From: Butyrivibrio sp. LC3010
Lineage (GTDB): Bacteria; Bacillota; Clostridia; Lachnospirales; Lachnospiraceae
Length of the DNA stretch: 64,000 nucleotides
NCBI RefSeq assembly: GCF_000424385.1
Contig: NZ_AUJU01000025.1
Span: 29,451-93,450, forward strand
Direction of reading: 5' to 3'
Below, in pieces: positions 48,333 to 58,388 of this stretch. The notes under the pieces were generated by a model. The model searched no databases. It was not told where the DNA came from and saw only the letters and a list, made by a program, of their open reading frames with translations. Position numbers and translations under genes: made by a program. The first letter of the stretch is position 1; each line of letters starts with the position of its first letter.

Positions 48333-48472
48333 AATCACTTAGCGAGGTGCTGTCTAGCTTAGCAGGCTATTTATAGCGAGCTAAGCGAGTGCAGAACTTC
48401 CTTGTGAAATATATTTATACATTGCGGCTTCGTGTCTCTGTGCAGACGGGCACAGTAAGGCGAAGCAATAAT
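48333..48472 (+). promoter_or_regulatory. Folded region between rpsN and rpsH
   Basis: First part: a degenerate GA/GA hairpin (CACTTAGC, GAGG, TAGCTTAG), with GCTTAGC pairing to GCTAAGC. Second part, about 48421-48469: ATTG and CTTCG pair with CGAAG and CAAT, capped by CTGTGC/GCACAG. The second structure ends shortly before the rpsH ribosome site, so S8 autoregulation is possible (inference). Confidence 0.45.
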
Positions 48473-48498
48473 AGAAAATTAAGGAGGCTTTTTCAAAA

Positions 48499-48900
48499 AT
48501 GGCAATGAATGATCCTATTGCAGATATGCTTACAAGAATTCGTAATGCTAACACTGCAAAACATGATACTGTTGACGTTCCCTCTTCAAAGATGAAGCTT
48601 GCTATCGCAAACATTCTTCTTGATGAAGGTTATATTAAGAAATTTGACGTTGTTGAAGAGAATGGTTTCAAGAATCTTCATATAACACTTAAGTACGGTG
48701 CTGACAGAAATGATAAGGTTATCACTGGATTAAAGAGAATTTCAAAGCCTGGTCTTCGTGTATACGCAGGTAGAGATGAACTTCCGAGAGTACTTGGTGG
48801 TCTTGGTATCGCTATCATTTCTACAAACCAGGGTGTTGTAACTGATAAAAAAGCAAGAGAGCTTCAGGTTGGTGGTGAAGTTCTTGCATTTGTATGGTAA
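48499..48900 (+). CDS. rpsH: 30S ribosomal protein S8 (uS8)
   Basis: A 133-residue 16S-binding protein. [19 protein letters not shown] and [20 protein letters not shown] are typical. In E. coli it represses the spc operon. It lies behind TTAAGGAGGC after a folded gap. Confidence 0.97.
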   Translation: MAMNDPIADMLTRIRNANTAKHDTVDVPSSKMKLAIANILLDEGYIKKFDVVEENGFKNLHITLKYGADRNDKVITGLKRISKPGLRVYAGRDELPRVLGGLGIAIISTNQGVVTDKKARELQVGGEVLAFVW

Positions 48901-48915
48901 ATTGGAGGTACGGGC

Positions 48916-49455
48916 ATGTCACGAATTGGAAAAATGCCAATCGCGGTTCCTGCTGGGGTAACAGTAGAAGTCGCAGAAAATAATAAGGTGACTGTTAAGG
49001 GTCCTAAGGGCACTCTTGAGAGAGTCTTTCCTGCAGAGATGCAGTTCGAGCAAAAAGATGGTCAGATCGAAGTAAAGAGACCTGACGATCAGAAGAAAAC
49101 CAGAGCGCTTCACGGACTTTCAAGAAGTCTTCTGAACAACATGGTTGTTGGTGTTACAGATGGCTATGAGAAGAAGCTTGAAGTTAATGGTGTAGGTTAC
49201 AGAGCAGCAAAGAGCGGCAAGAAACTCACCTTAACCCTTGGATATTCACATCCTGTTGAACTTGACGATCCTGAAGGAATCGAGACAGTTGTAGAAGGAA
49301 ATGCTATAATCGTTAAGGGTATAGATAAAGAAAAGGTTGGCCAGCATGCAGCAATCATCAGAGAGAAGAGAGCTCCTGAGCCGTATAAGGGCAAGGGAAT
49401 CAAGTACGCTGATGAAGTTATCCGCCGCAAGGTTGGTAAGACCGGTAAGAAGTAA
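48916..49455 (+). CDS. rplF: 50S ribosomal protein L6 (uL6)
   Basis: A 179-residue protein near the factor-binding site. [15 protein letters not shown] and [20 protein letters not shown] are typical. It starts 15 bases after rpsH. Confidence 0.97.
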   Translation: MSRIGKMPIAVPAGVTVEVAENNKVTVKGPKGTLERVFPAEMQFEQKDGQIEVKRPDDQKKTRALHGLSRSLLNNMVVGVTDGYEKKLEVNGVGYRAAKSGKKLTLTLGYSHPVELDDPEGIETVVEGNAIIVKGIDKEKVGQHAAIIREKRAPEPYKGKGIKYADEVIRRKVGKTGKK

Positions 49456-49474
49456 GAGATAAGGAGAGTTTAAA

Positions 49475-49843
49475 ATGGTTAGTAAAGAATCCAGACAGAA
49501 AAGTCGCGAAAAGAAGCATCTGAGAATTCGCAATCGTTTCAGCGGCACTGCTGAAAGACCGCGTCTTGCAGTTTTCAGAAGTAATAATCATATGTATGCT
49601 CAGGTTATCGATGATGTTGCCGGTAAGACACTCGTTTCTGCTTCCACACTTGAGAAGGACATTAAGTCTGCTCTGAAGGTTACAGATAATGTTGAAGCCG
49701 CTGCATATATTGGTGATGTTGTTGCTAAGAGAGCAATGGAAAAGGGAATCAAGGCTGTTGTTTTCGACAGAGGCGGTTACATCTACCATGGTAAGGTAGC
49801 AGCACTAGCTGAAGCAGCTAGAAAAGCAGGCTTAGAATTCTAA
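49475..49843 (+). CDS. rplR: 50S ribosomal protein L18 (uL18)
   Basis: A 122-residue 5S rRNA-binding protein. [20 protein letters not shown] and [20 protein letters not shown] are typical. Spacing from rplF is 19 bases with AAGGAGAG. Confidence 0.97.
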   Translation: MVSKESRQKSREKKHLRIRNRFSGTAERPRLAVFRSNNHMYAQVIDDVAGKTLVSASTLEKDIKSALKVTDNVEAAAYIGDVVAKRAMEKGIKAVVFDRGGYIYHGKVAALAEAARKAGLEF

Positions 49844-49859
49844 GGAAGGGAGAAAGATA

Positions 49860-50369
49860 ATGAAGCGTACAATCGTTGATGCAAGTCAGCTTGAATTAAC
49901 AGATAAAGTCGTTACCATCAAGCGAGTTACAAAGGTTGTTAAAGGTGGACGTAACATGAAGTTTACCGCACTCGTTGTTGTTGGTGACGGAAACGGTCAT
50001 GTAGGTGTAGGTCTTGGTAAGTCTACTGAAATTCCGGATGCAATCCGTAAGGGTAAGGAGGACGCTACAAAGAACCTCATTACAGTTCCGCTTGATGAGA
50101 ACAACAGTATTACACATGATTTCATTGGTAAGTTCGGTTCCGCAGAGGTTCTGCTGAAGAGATCTCCAGAAGGTACCGGTATCATCGCAGGTGGTCCTGC
50201 TCGTTCAGTATGTGAACTTGCTGGAATCAAGAACATTCGTACAAAGTCTCTTGGTTCAAACAATAAGCAGAATGTAGTTTATGCAACCATAAATGGTCTT
50301 GCAAATCTTAAGACACCGGAAGAAGTTGCTAAGAAGCGTGGTAAATCTGTAGAAGAAGTTATCGCTTAA
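49860..50369 (+). CDS. rpsE: 30S ribosomal protein S5 (uS5)
   Basis: A 169-residue fidelity protein. The double-stranded RNA-binding region [20 protein letters not shown] and the [15 protein letters not shown] segment are typical. Spectinomycin-region residues look ordinary. Confidence 0.97.
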   Translation: MKRTIVDASQLELTDKVVTIKRVTKVVKGGRNMKFTALVVVGDGNGHVGVGLGKSTEIPDAIRKGKEDATKNLITVPLDENNSITHDFIGKFGSAEVLLKRSPEGTGIIAGGPARSVCELAGIKNIRTKSLGSNNKQNVVYATINGLANLKTPEEVAKKRGKSVEEVIA

Positions 50370-50400
50370 TTAAATAGGCAGCTAGTAAAGGAGAAAATCA

Positions 50401-50604
50401 ATGGCAGCTAATAATGAAAGTGGAAAGAAGCTTAAAATCACATTGGTTAAGTCCACTATTGGTGCTGTTCCGAAGCAGGTTGCTACGGTAAAATCAATGG
50501 GATTTAAGAAACTTAACAGCAGTGTTGAACTGCCGGACAACGCTTCAACAAGAGGCCAGATCCAGCAGATCAGACACCTTGTTAAGGTTGAAGAACTGAA
50601 CTAA
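50401..50604 (+). CDS. rpmD: 50S ribosomal protein L30 (uL30)
   Basis: A 67-residue protein, slightly long for the family because of an N-terminal NESGKK extension. KITLVKSTIGAVPKQVATVK and RGQIQQIRHLVKVEEL are typical. Ribosome site AAAGGAGAAAATCA. Confidence 0.95.
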   Translation: MAANNESGKKLKITLVKSTIGAVPKQVATVKSMGFKKLNSSVELPDNASTRGQIQQIRHLVKVEELN

Positions 50605-50619
50605 TAAAGGAGGAAAGTC

Positions 50620-51060
50620 ATGGAATTATCTAATTTGAGACCTGCTGAGGGTTCTGTTCAGAATGACAATTTCAGAAGAGGCCGCGGTCATGGCTCAGGA
50701 AATGGCAAGACTGCAGGTAAGGGACATAAAGGACAGAAGGCTCGTTCAGGTGCTCCTAGACCCGGATTTGAAGGCGGACAGATGCCTCTTTTCCGTCGTC
50801 TTCCTAAAAGGGGATTTAAGAACATTAATTCTAAGAAGATCGTAGCAATAAATGTAAGTTCACTTGAGTGCTTTGAAAATGATAGTGTTGTAGATGTACA
50901 GGCACTTAAGGATAAAGGCATCATCAAGCATGAGTATGATGGCGTAAAGATACTTGGAAACGGTGAATTTACCAAAAAGCTTACGGTTAAGGTAAATGCA
51001 TATAGTGCATCTGCTAAGGAGAAAATCGAAGCTCTTGGGGGAACGGCAGAGGTGATTTGA
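50620..51060 (+). CDS. rplO: 50S ribosomal protein L15 (uL15)
   Basis: A 146-residue late-assembly protein. The Gly-rich N-terminus ([20 protein letters not shown]) is typical. Its TGA stop overlaps the secY ATG (TGATG). Confidence 0.97.
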   Translation: MELSNLRPAEGSVQNDNFRRGRGHGSGNGKTAGKGHKGQKARSGAPRPGFEGGQMPLFRRLPKRGFKNINSKKIVAINVSSLECFENDSVVDVQALKDKGIIKHEYDGVKILGNGEFTKKLTVKVNAYSASAKEKIEALGGTAEVI

Positions 51061-52376
51061 TGTTCACAACCATTAAGAATGCATTCAAAATCAAAGATAT
51101 AAGATTAAAATTACTGTTCACATTTGCTATGCTTTTAGTGATCAGACTTGGTTCAGCAATACCTGTACCTGGAATGAACGTAACAGTATTCCAGCAATGG
51201 TTTGCAGAGTTATCAGAAAATAATGCCTTTGGTTTTATGGATCGATTTACAGGTGGATCTTTTGAGAATATGTCAATTTTGGCACTCAATATAACACCTT
51301 ATATCACATCTTCCATTATTATACAGCTTCTCACGATTGCTATTCCTAAGTTCGAGGAATGGCAGCGTGATGGAGAAGATGGAAGAAAGAAGCTTGCAGC
51401 TCTTACAAGATATATTACTGTTGCACTGGCTCTTATCGAGTCTGTTGCAATGGCAATAGGTTTCTACAGAAGTAATTTCCTTATAGAGAAGTCTCCTCTG
51501 TATGTAATTGAGATTGTTGCAGCTCTTACCGCCGGCAGTGCATTCCTTATGTGGATCGGAGAGCGTATTACAGATAATGGAGTAGGAAATGGTATTTCTA
51601 TCGTTCTTACAATAAACATTATCTCAAGAATGCCTTCCGATTTAAGTAGCCTGTTTACACAGTTCGTTACAGGCAAAAATATTGCCAGGGGGGTAGTATC
51701 GGTAATAATTATTGTAGCAGTTATTGTTGCAATGGTAGTTATGGTTGTTCTTCTGAACGGCGCAGAACGTAGAATACCGGTACAGTATGCAAAAAAGATT
51801 CAGGGGAGAAAAACATATGGTGGAAACCATTCAGAGATTCCGCTTAAGGTTAACACCGCAGGTGTTATGCCTATAATCTTTGCGATGTCTCTTTTCCAGT
51901 TCCCGATTATAATTAGTCAGCTTGTTGGCTATAAGGGAACAGGAGCTTGGAGCGAGATTCTTAAATACCTGAATCAAAGCTATTGGTGTGATACTTCCAA
52001 TTTGAAGTATTCAATTGGACTTGTTGTATATGTATTATTGCTTATTTTCTTTGCATATTTCTATACATCTATCACATTTAATCCGTTAGAAATTGCGGAT
52101 AATATGAAGAAACAAGGTGGATTTATTCCAGGTATTCGTCCCGGAAAGCCCACCAGTGATTATTTAACAAACATTCTGAATTACATCATCTTTATTGGAG
52201 CTATTGGTTTAACAATAATCGGTGTACTTCCAATATTCTTTAATGGTGTATTTGGAGCAAACGTATCATTCGGTGGTACGAGCCTTATCATTGTTGTAAG
52301 TGTTATTCTTGAAACGGTGAAACAGATTGAATCACAGATGTTGGTACGTAATTATAAAGGTTTTTTAGATGATTAA
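51060..52376 (+). CDS. secY: Protein translocase channel SecY
   Basis: A 438-residue, ten-helix membrane channel. RLGSAIPVPGMNV in the first helix region, the DNGVGNGISIVL block near residue 165 and the GGFIPGIRPGKPTSDYL block near 355 are family marks. ATG 51060 overlaps the rplO stop, indicating coupling. It works with SecA (2765). Confidence 0.97.
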   Translation: MFTTIKNAFKIKDIRLKLLFTFAMLLVIRLGSAIPVPGMNVTVFQQWFAELSENNAFGFMDRFTGGSFENMSILALNITPYITSSIIIQLLTIAIPKFEEWQRDGEDGRKKLAALTRYITVALALIESVAMAIGFYRSNFLIEKSPLYVIEIVAALTAGSAFLMWIGERITDNGVGNGISIVLTINIISRMPSDLSSLFTQFVTGKNIARGVVSVIIIVAVIVAMVVMVVLLNGAERRIPVQYAKKIQGRKTYGGNHSEIPLKVNTAGVMPIIFAMSLFQFPIIISQLVGYKGTGAWSEILKYLNQSYWCDTSNLKYSIGLVVYVLLLIFFAYFYTSITFNPLEIADNMKKQGGFIPGIRPGKPTSDYLTNILNYIIFIGAIGLTIIGVLPIFFNGVFGANVSFGGTSLIIVVSVILETVKQIESQMLVRNYKGFLDD

Positions 52377-52381
52377 AGCAT

Positions 52382-52425
52382 AAGAGGTTTAGGAGTATAT
52401 CTATAGGTATACTCCCTAACCTCTT
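52382..52425 (+). terminator. Strong hairpin after secY
   Basis: AAGAGGTT/AACCTCTT and GGAGTATA/TATACTCC pair across a 2x2 internal loop. The tail is CTTGTGC rather than a T run, so it may be a partial terminator or processing site between secY and adk. Confidence 0.55.
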
Positions 52426-52519
52426 CTTGTGCATATTGAAATATTTTTCTATAGAATTAAAAATTGATTTTATAAAAAATGTAATTTGACTTAGTTAATA
52501 TAAAGGAGAGTTTCTGGGT

Positions 52520-53161
52520 ATGAAAATAATTATGTTAGGAGCACCTGGTGCAGGTAAAGGTACACAGGCAAAGATGATAGCTGATAAGTATAAGGTTCCT
52601 CATATTTCTACAGGTGATATTTTTAGAGCAAATATTAAGAATGGAACTGAGCTCGGTAAAAAGGCTAAAGAGTATATGGATCAGGGACAGCTTGTTCCGG
52701 ATGAACTTACTGTTGAGATACTTTTAGATAGAGTAGCACAGGAAGATTGCAAGAACGGATATGTTCTTGATGGATTTCCGCGTACAATTCCTCAGGCTGA
52801 TGTTCTTGATAAGGAACTTACAAAGCTTGGCGATAAGGTTGATTATGCTATAAATGTTGATGTACCGGATGAAAATATTATCCGAAGAATGTCAGGAAGA
52901 AGAGCATGCTTAAAATGTGGTGCTACATATCATATTGAACATATTCCTCCGAAGACAGAAGGTATTTGTGATACATGTGGTAGTGAATTGGTACAGAGAG
53001 ATGATGATAAGCCTGAGACAGTTAAGAATCGTCTTAATGTTTACCATGAGCAGACACAGCCTCTTATTGATTACTATACTAAGAAAAATATACTTAAGAC
53101 TGTTGATGGTACAAAGGATATGCAGGAAGTCTTCAATGAGATCACAGGTATTCTCGGTTAA
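52520..53161 (+). CDS. adk: Adenylate kinase (zinc-lid type)
   Basis: A 213-residue enzyme balancing AMP, ADP and ATP. P-loop GAPGAGKGT near residue 7; the DGFPRT block near 84; lid with four cysteines (CLKCGATYH, then CDTCG), the zinc form common in Firmicutes. Ribosome site AAAGGAGAG. Confidence 0.98.
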   Translation: MKIIMLGAPGAGKGTQAKMIADKYKVPHISTGDIFRANIKNGTELGKKAKEYMDQGQLVPDELTVEILLDRVAQEDCKNGYVLDGFPRTIPQADVLDKELTKLGDKVDYAINVDVPDENIIRRMSGRRACLKCGATYHIEHIPPKTEGICDTCGSELVQRDDDKPETVKNRLNVYHEQTQPLIDYYTKKNILKTVDGTKDMQEVFNEITGILG

Positions 53162-53179
53162 CCAATGAGGTAATGAGTA

Positions 53180-53941
53180 ATGCCGGTTACAATTAAGTCA
53201 GAAGAAGAATTGAACCTCATGAGAAAGGCAGGCGAATTGCTTGCACAGGTTCATGAAGAAATGCATGATGTGATCAGGCCGGGGATTTCCACGCTGGAAA
53301 TTGATCGAATTGGAGAAGAAGCCATCAGGAAACGAGGCGGAATTCCAAACTGTAAGGATTATGAGGGTTACCCTGCTTCAGTATGTATTTCTGTGAATGA
53401 CGAAGTTGTTCACGGGATACCAAAAGAAGATACTATTTTGAAAGAAGGAGATATTGTCTCTTTAGATACGGGGCTTATATATAAGGGATATCATTCCGAT
53501 GCTGCGCGTACGTGGGGAGTTGGCAATATATCCGAACAGGCACAAAAGCTCATAGATGTTACCGAAAAAAGTTTCTTCGAAGGCATAAAATATGCTAAAG
53601 CAGGTAACAGACTTTATGATATTTCCAAGGCGATAGATGCCTTTATAAAGCCCTATGGCTATGGGATAGTCAGAGAATTGACAGGACATGGAATAGGGAC
53701 GGAGTTACATGAAGAACCTTACATTCCGAATTACAGACAGTTTTTAAAAAGAGGAATAAAGCTTGAAGCCGGAATGACTCTGTGTGTTGAACCAATGATA
53801 ACTATGGGAAAGCGTAAAATTGCATTCCTGGATGATGAGTGGACAGTTGTTACACTTGATGGATCATTGGCAGCTCATTATGAGAACACAATAGCGATAA
53901 CTCCCTCGGGAGAACCCGAGATACTGACAATCATTAAATGA
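53180..53941 (+). CDS. map: Methionine aminopeptidase, type I
   Basis: A 253-residue metalloenzyme removing initiator Met. Metal ligands lie in SLDTGLIYKGYHSDAA, GHGIGTELHEEP and the C-terminal AHYENTIAIT. Opens MPVTIKSEEELNLMRKAGEL. It directly follows adk, the usual order. Confidence 0.97.
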   Translation: MPVTIKSEEELNLMRKAGELLAQVHEEMHDVIRPGISTLEIDRIGEEAIRKRGGIPNCKDYEGYPASVCISVNDEVVHGIPKEDTILKEGDIVSLDTGLIYKGYHSDAARTWGVGNISEQAQKLIDVTEKSFFEGIKYAKAGNRLYDISKAIDAFIKPYGYGIVRELTGHGIGTELHEEPYIPNYRQFLKRGIKLEAGMTLCVEPMITMGKRKIAFLDDEWTVVTLDGSLAAHYENTIAITPSGEPEILTIIK

Positions 53942-53973
53942 ACCATAAGAATTAAAGAAATGAGGTTAAATAA

Positions 53974-54192
53974 ATGTCTAAAGCAGATGTAATTGAAATT
54001 GAAGGAAAAGTAATAGAGAAGCTTCCAAATACAATGTTCAGAGTAGAGCTTGAAAATGGTCATGTAGTTCTTGCTCACATTAGTGGTAAGCTTAGACAGA
54101 ATTTTATTCGTATTCTTCCCGGTGATAAGGTTACTCTTGAGTTATCACCTTATGATTTATCAAAAGGAAGAATTATTTGGAGAGATAAGTAA
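53974..54192 (+). CDS. infA: Translation initiation factor IF-1
   Basis: A 72-residue S1/OB-fold protein. [17 protein letters not shown] and [19 protein letters not shown] are typical. Standard length. Confidence 0.98.
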   Translation: MSKADVIEIEGKVIEKLPNTMFRVELENGHVVLAHISGKLRQNFIRILPGDKVTLELSPYDLSKGRIIWRDK

Positions 54193-54370
54193 TTGTTTGA
54201 TTCTCTTCATGATGGTGTACTACTTGGTTCTGGCAAAATAAATGAAATAAAAAATCATTTATATTTATAGTTGTAATATTTCAATATATATGTTATTATT
54301 GAATGCGGTCGTTTTTAAAGGGGTATAAGTATGCCCTTTTGTACGCATGTATACCAGAAAGGAGTTACAA

Positions 54371-54484
54371 ATGAAAGTTAGGTCTTCTGTTAAGCCTATG
54401 TGCGAAAAGTGCAAGGTTATTAAGAGAAAAGGCGTTATTCGTGTAATTTGCGAAAACCCTAAGCACAAACAGAGACAGGGCTGA
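54371..54484 (+). CDS. rpmJ: 50S ribosomal protein L36 (bL36)
   Basis: A 37-residue zinc-ribbon protein: [20 protein letters not shown], then [11 protein letters not shown], with ligands Cys, Cys, Cys and His all present. Ribosome site AAAGGAGTTACAA. An AAAGGG/CCCTTT hairpin lies in the gap before it (about 54316-54340). Confidence 0.96.
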   Translation: MKVRSSVKPMCEKCKVIKRKGVIRVICENPKHKQRQG

Positions 54485-54514
54485 TTCGAGTCATTTTGAC
54501 ATTACTTTTTGATA

Positions 54515-54620
54515 CCAATGAGTATTGGAAAGATCGGATTTAGTACTGTCCGATTGGGCTGATGATTGCCCCAATCAAACAAGTAACCATAAAGGAAATT
54601 CATATTTCCTGAAAACAACA
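54515..54620 (+). promoter_or_regulatory. Hairpin cluster before rpsM
   Basis: Three hairpins in the 194-base gap: CCAAT/ATTGG, GATTGGGC/GCCCCAATC (one bulge) and AGGAAAT/ATTTCCT. There are no U-tracts. It may be the leader of the alpha operon, where S4 represses translation in other bacteria (inference). Confidence 0.45.
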
Positions 54621-54678
54621 TTGTTTTGCTTGATTATATGCGAAACATCAATTTTTATTTAATGGAGGAATTTTAAAA

Positions 54679-55047
54679 ATGGCTCGTATTGCAGGTGTAG
54701 ACTTACCTAGAGATAAGCGAGTTGAGATTGGTCTCACATATATCTATGGTATTGGTAGAACAAGCTCAAACAAAATACTTGCTGCTGCAAATGTAAATCC
54801 CGACACACGTGTTCGTGATCTTACAGATGATGAAGTAAAGAAAATTGCTGAGATAATCGGTAATGATTATGATGTAGAAGGTGATCTTAGAAGAGAAATC
54901 GCTATGAATATCAAGCGTCTTTCAGAGATTGGATGCTACAGAGGAATTCGTCACAGAAGAGGACTTCCTGTTCGTGGTCAAAGAACAAAGACTAATGCAA
55001 GAACAAGAAAAGGTCCTAAGAGAACAATCGCTAATAAGAAGAAGTAA
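54679..55047 (+). CDS. rpsM: 30S ribosomal protein S13 (uS13)
   Basis: A 122-residue subunit-bridge protein. [20 protein letters not shown] and the C-terminal [19 protein letters not shown] are typical. First gene of the alpha group, behind GGAGGAAT. Confidence 0.98.
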   Translation: MARIAGVDLPRDKRVEIGLTYIYGIGRTSSNKILAAANVNPDTRVRDLTDDEVKKIAEIIGNDYDVEGDLRREIAMNIKRLSEIGCYRGIRHRRGLPVRGQRTKTNARTRKGPKRTIANKKK

Positions 55048-55108
55048 TTCTCTTATTAAATACAGTAACTTAAGAATTATTCATAGGAAGAAAGTAGGTT
55101 AGTTTAAA

Positions 55109-55507
55109 ATGGCAAATCAGAAATCTAGTGCTTCTAAAGCAAAGAAGCGTGTCAAGAAAAACGTTGAACACGGACAGGCACACATTCAGTCATCTTTCAA
55201 TAACACAATCGTTACATTGACAGATGCTGCAGGTAATGCTCTTAGCTGGGCAAGTGCAGGCGGTCTTGGTTTTAAAGGTTCAAGGAAATCTACTCCTTAT
55301 GCTGCACAGATGGCTGCAGAGACAGCAACAAAGGCTGCACTTATTCATGGCCTTAAGACTGTTGATGTCTTTGTAAAGGGACCGGGTTCAGGAAGAGAAG
55401 CTGCTATCAGAGCTCTTGCTGCAAGTGGTCTTACTGTTACCAGTATTACGGATGTAACACCTGTACCTCATAACGGATGCCGCCCGCCCAAGCGCCGCAG
55501 AGTATAA
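55109..55507 (+). CDS. rpsK: 30S ribosomal protein S11 (uS11)
   Basis: A 132-residue platform protein. [20 protein letters not shown] and [19 protein letters not shown] are typical. A CAGAGCC/GGCTCTG hairpin lies in the gap after it. Confidence 0.98.
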   Translation: MANQKSSASKAKKRVKKNVEHGQAHIQSSFNNTIVTLTDAAGNALSWASAGGLGFKGSRKSTPYAAQMAAETATKAALIHGLKTVDVFVKGPGSGREAAIRALAASGLTVTSITDVTPVPHNGCRPPKRRRV

Positions 55508-55659
55508 TCCTATTTTGCTTTTTCATCAGAGCCTGCGTTTTACGTTTGGCTCTGTTGGAATATATAGATACTATTAATTTTTAACTCGTTGGAAGAAGGT
55601 GCGGTTTATCGTGCTGTAAACAACAGTCAGGATTTTCCTGAACAAGAAAGGAGCCAATA

Positions 55660-56253
55660 ATGGCAGTAAACAGAGTTCCAGTACTTAAAAGATGCAGATC
55701 ACTTGATTTGGATCCCACATTCCTTGGATATGACAAGAAGTCCAAGAGAACAAACAGCAGAGCAAACAAGAAGATGAGCGAGTATGGACTTCAGCTCCGT
55801 GAGAAGCAGAAGGCTAAGTTCATCTATGGCGTACTTGAGAAGCCTTTCCGTAACTACTACGACAAGGCAGATCGTCAGAAGGGTCAGACTGGTGAAAACC
55901 TTATGGTTCTTCTTGAGCGCAGACTTGATAACGTAGTTTTCCGTATGGGCTTTGCAAGAACAAGAAGAGAAGCTAGACAGATTGTTCTTCACAAGTTCAT
56001 AACAATAAATGGTAAGGTTGTAAATATTCCTTCATATCTCATCAAAGCTGGTGATGTAATCGAAGTTAAGGAAGCAGCTAGAAATATCCAGAGATTTAAG
56101 GATATTGCTGAGATTACTTCAGGCAGAATCGTTCCTGAGTGGCTTGATGTAAATAAGGAAAACCTTAGCGGAACAGTTAAAGAATTCCCTTCAAGAGATG
56201 TAATCGACGTTCCTGTTGATGAAATGTTGATCGTCGAGTTGTATTCTAAGTAA
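55660..56253 (+). CDS. rpsD: 30S ribosomal protein S4 (uS4)
   Basis: A 197-residue assembly initiator with the S4 RNA-binding domain (LDNVVFRMGFARTRREARQ near residue 88). The N-terminal zinc site is absent (a single Cys, LKRCRSLDLD), so it is the zinc-free form. Ribosome site AAGGAGCC. Confidence 0.97.
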   Translation: MAVNRVPVLKRCRSLDLDPTFLGYDKKSKRTNSRANKKMSEYGLQLREKQKAKFIYGVLEKPFRNYYDKADRQKGQTGENLMVLLERRLDNVVFRMGFARTRREARQIVLHKFITINGKVVNIPSYLIKAGDVIEVKEAARNIQRFKDIAEITSGRIVPEWLDVNKENLSGTVKEFPSRDVIDVPVDEMLIVELYSK

Positions 56254-56363
56254 TTTGAAATAATTCAGAACCAAAATGAAGTATTTCAAAAATGCATTAG
56301 TCTCAAACATGCAGACGAATGTATTTTAGTAATTACAATAATAACTATAAGGAGGGTATGTCA

Positions 56364-57326
56364 GTGTTTGATTTTGAAAGACCAAATATTGAAGTTGCTG
56401 AAATTTCAGAAGACAAGAAGTACGGCAGATTCGTTGTAGAGCCTCTCGAGAGAGGTTATGGTATTACCCTGGGTAACTCACTTAGAAGGATTATGCTATC
56501 TTCTTTGCCTGGAGCAGCAGTAAGTCAGGTCAAAATCGAAGGTGTACTGCATGAGTTCAGTTCTATTCCCGGCGTAAAGGAAGATGTAACTGAGATCATA
56601 ATGAATATCAAGAATCTTGCAATTCGCAATAATTCTGAAACGAACGAGCCTAAGACAGCATACATCGAGTTTACAGGTGAAGGTGTTGTTACAGCTGCTG
56701 ATATTCAGGTTGATCAGGATATCGAAATAACAAATCCCGATCAGGTTATTGCAACACTGTCCGGTAAAGATGCAAAGCTCTACATGGAGCTTACAATTAC
56801 TAAGGGCAGAGGATATGTAAGCTCTGATAAGAACAAGCTTGCAGATCTTCCTATCGGTGTGATTGCAGTTGATTCTATCTATACACCTGTAGAACGTGTA
56901 AATGTCAGTGTTGAAAATACACGTGTAGGTCAGGTTACTGACTATGATAAGCTGACACTTGATGTTCATACAAACGGAACACTTGCTCCCGATGAGGCTG
57001 TTAGCCTTGCAGCTAAGGTTCTTAGTGAGCATCTGAGCCTCTTCATTGATCTATCTGAGAATGCCAAGACTGCAGAAGTTATGGTTGAGAAGGCAGATGA
57101 TGATAAGGTTAAGGTTCTGGAGATGAGCATTGATGAACTTGAACTTAGTGTTCGTTCATTCAACTGTCTCAAGAGAGCTGGAATCAATACCGTTGAGGAA
57201 CTTACAAATAAGACTCCTGACGATATGATGAAAGTACGTAATCTTGGACGTAAGTCACTTGAAGAAGTACTTGCAAAGCTTGATGAACTTGGACTTGCAC
57301 TTAGAACAGGTGAAGACCAGAACTAA
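56364..57326 (+). CDS. rpoA: RNA polymerase alpha subunit
   Basis: About 320 residues. The N-terminal dimerization domain has [20 protein letters not shown]; the C-terminal domain, linked by a flexible region, has [18 protein letters not shown] and [15 protein letters not shown] 56358 is one base after GGAGGG, while GTG 56364 has normal spacing and gives [10 protein letters not shown], the usual start in this family, so GTG 56364 is preferred. Confidence 0.96.
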   Translation: MFDFERPNIEVAEISEDKKYGRFVVEPLERGYGITLGNSLRRIMLSSLPGAAVSQVKIEGVLHEFSSIPGVKEDVTEIIMNIKNLAIRNNSETNEPKTAYIEFTGEGVVTAADIQVDQDIEITNPDQVIATLSGKDAKLYMELTITKGRGYVSSDKNKLADLPIGVIAVDSIYTPVERVNVSVENTRVGQVTDYDKLTLDVHTNGTLAPDEAVSLAAKVLSEHLSLFIDLSENAKTAEVMVEKADDDKVKVLEMSIDELELSVRSFNCLKRAGINTVEELTNKTPDDMMKVRNLGRKSLEEVLAKLDELGLALRTGEDQN

Positions 57327-57480
57327 AGTTACAATATGTATTCGTCGGTGGTAATTCCAACGTGTTCACAGACGGATTCTCATAGGTTAATACACAACAT
57401 ATCAGAAGTAAATCCAAAGAGTATTTTGATATGCACCAGTGCAGAGGGAACTCTGCAATTGAGAAAGGAAGTAAATTATT

Positions 57481-58017
57481 ATGGCAATGTACAGAAAATT
57501 AGGCAAAGCAACAAAGCCTAGAAGAGCGTTACTTAGAAACCAGGCAACAATGCTTCTCTACAATGGTAAGATTGTTACTACTGAGGCTAGAGCTAAGGAA
57601 GTAAAGAAGATCGTTGAGCCCATTATCGCACTTGCAGCTAAGGAAAAGGATAATTACGAGACTGTAACAGTTGATGCGAAGGTTGCTCGTAAAGACAAGG
57701 ATGGCAAGCGCGTTAAGGAAGTTAAGGATGGTAAGAAGGTAACAGTTTATGATACTGTTCAGAAAGAGATCAAGAAGGATAAGCCTTCACGTATGCACGC
57801 TAGAAGACAGATTCTCAAGACTCTTTATCCTGTAACAGAGGTTCCGAAGGAAGCAGCTGGCAGAAAGAAGAACACAAAGCAGATCGACCTTGTTGATAAG
57901 CTTTTCACAGAGTATGGTCCTAAGTATGCTAACCGTAACGGTGGTTACACAAGAATCGTTAAGATTGGTCAGCGTAAGGGCGATGCAGCTATGATGGTTG
58001 TTCTTGAGCTTGTTTAA
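57481..58017 (+). CDS. rplQ: 50S ribosomal protein L17 with insertion (bL17)
   Basis: A 178-residue protein; E. coli L17 is 127. The core RKLGKATKPRRALLRNQATM and the C-terminal YTRIVKIGQRKGDAAMMVVLEL are typical. A charged insertion of about 50 residues (near 60-115, rich in Lys, Asp and Val) accounts for the extra length, as known for Lachnospiraceae. A perfect terminator follows. Confidence 0.96.
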   Translation: MAMYRKLGKATKPRRALLRNQATMLLYNGKIVTTEARAKEVKKIVEPIIALAAKEKDNYETVTVDAKVARKDKDGKRVKEVKDGKKVTVYDTVQKEIKKDKPSRMHARRQILKTLYPVTEVPKEAAGRKKNTKQIDLVDKLFTEYGPKYANRNGGYTRIVKIGQRKGDAAMMVVLELV

Positions 58018-58036
58018 TTAAAGCCAATATATTATT

Positions 58037-58064
58037 AAAGAGCGGTCAATTGACCGCTCTTTTT
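58037..58064. terminator. Terminator after rplQ (symmetrical)
   Basis: An 11-bp perfect stem, AAAGAGCGGTC/GACCGCTCTTT, loop AATT, then TT. The symmetry could allow use from both strands. Confidence 0.9.
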
Positions 58065-58128
58065 GCATATTTTTGTAATGATTTCACATGAAATAAACAC
58101 TTTGGATTGCAATCGTTCAGAATGCAAA

Positions 58129-58290
58129 TCAGTCTGAAGAATTATTATTATCTTCACCATAAGCTATTTCAGGATGCTTATTGGCATATTCAGTAAGTGT
58201 TTCACTGCCACTAAGAGTTCTGGCTAAAATGGAACATATGATTATTGTAGCTAATAGAATTATTATCGGTTTAATATATTTTTCAAACAT
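58129..58290 (-). CDS. Candidate 53-residue single-span membrane protein
   Basis: On the minus strand, ATG 58290 to TGA 58129. It encodes a short basic head (MFEKYIKP), one membrane helix (IIILLATIIICSILA), then a polar tail with ETLTEYANKHPEIAYGED. The composition looks coding and it is convergent with rplQ, sharing the symmetrical terminator. No good ribosome site precedes it, so confidence is limited. No family recognised. Confidence 0.38.
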   Translation of the reverse strand: MFEKYIKPIIILLATIIICSILARTLSGSETLTEYANKHPEIAYGEDNNNSSD

Positions 58291-58388
58291 GTAGTTATCA
58301 TAGCATATATTTGCTTGTTTTTCATAAATTCATATAATAAAATAGTTAAGATGTACTTAAAATACCTATTTTACGATAACGAGGGACT

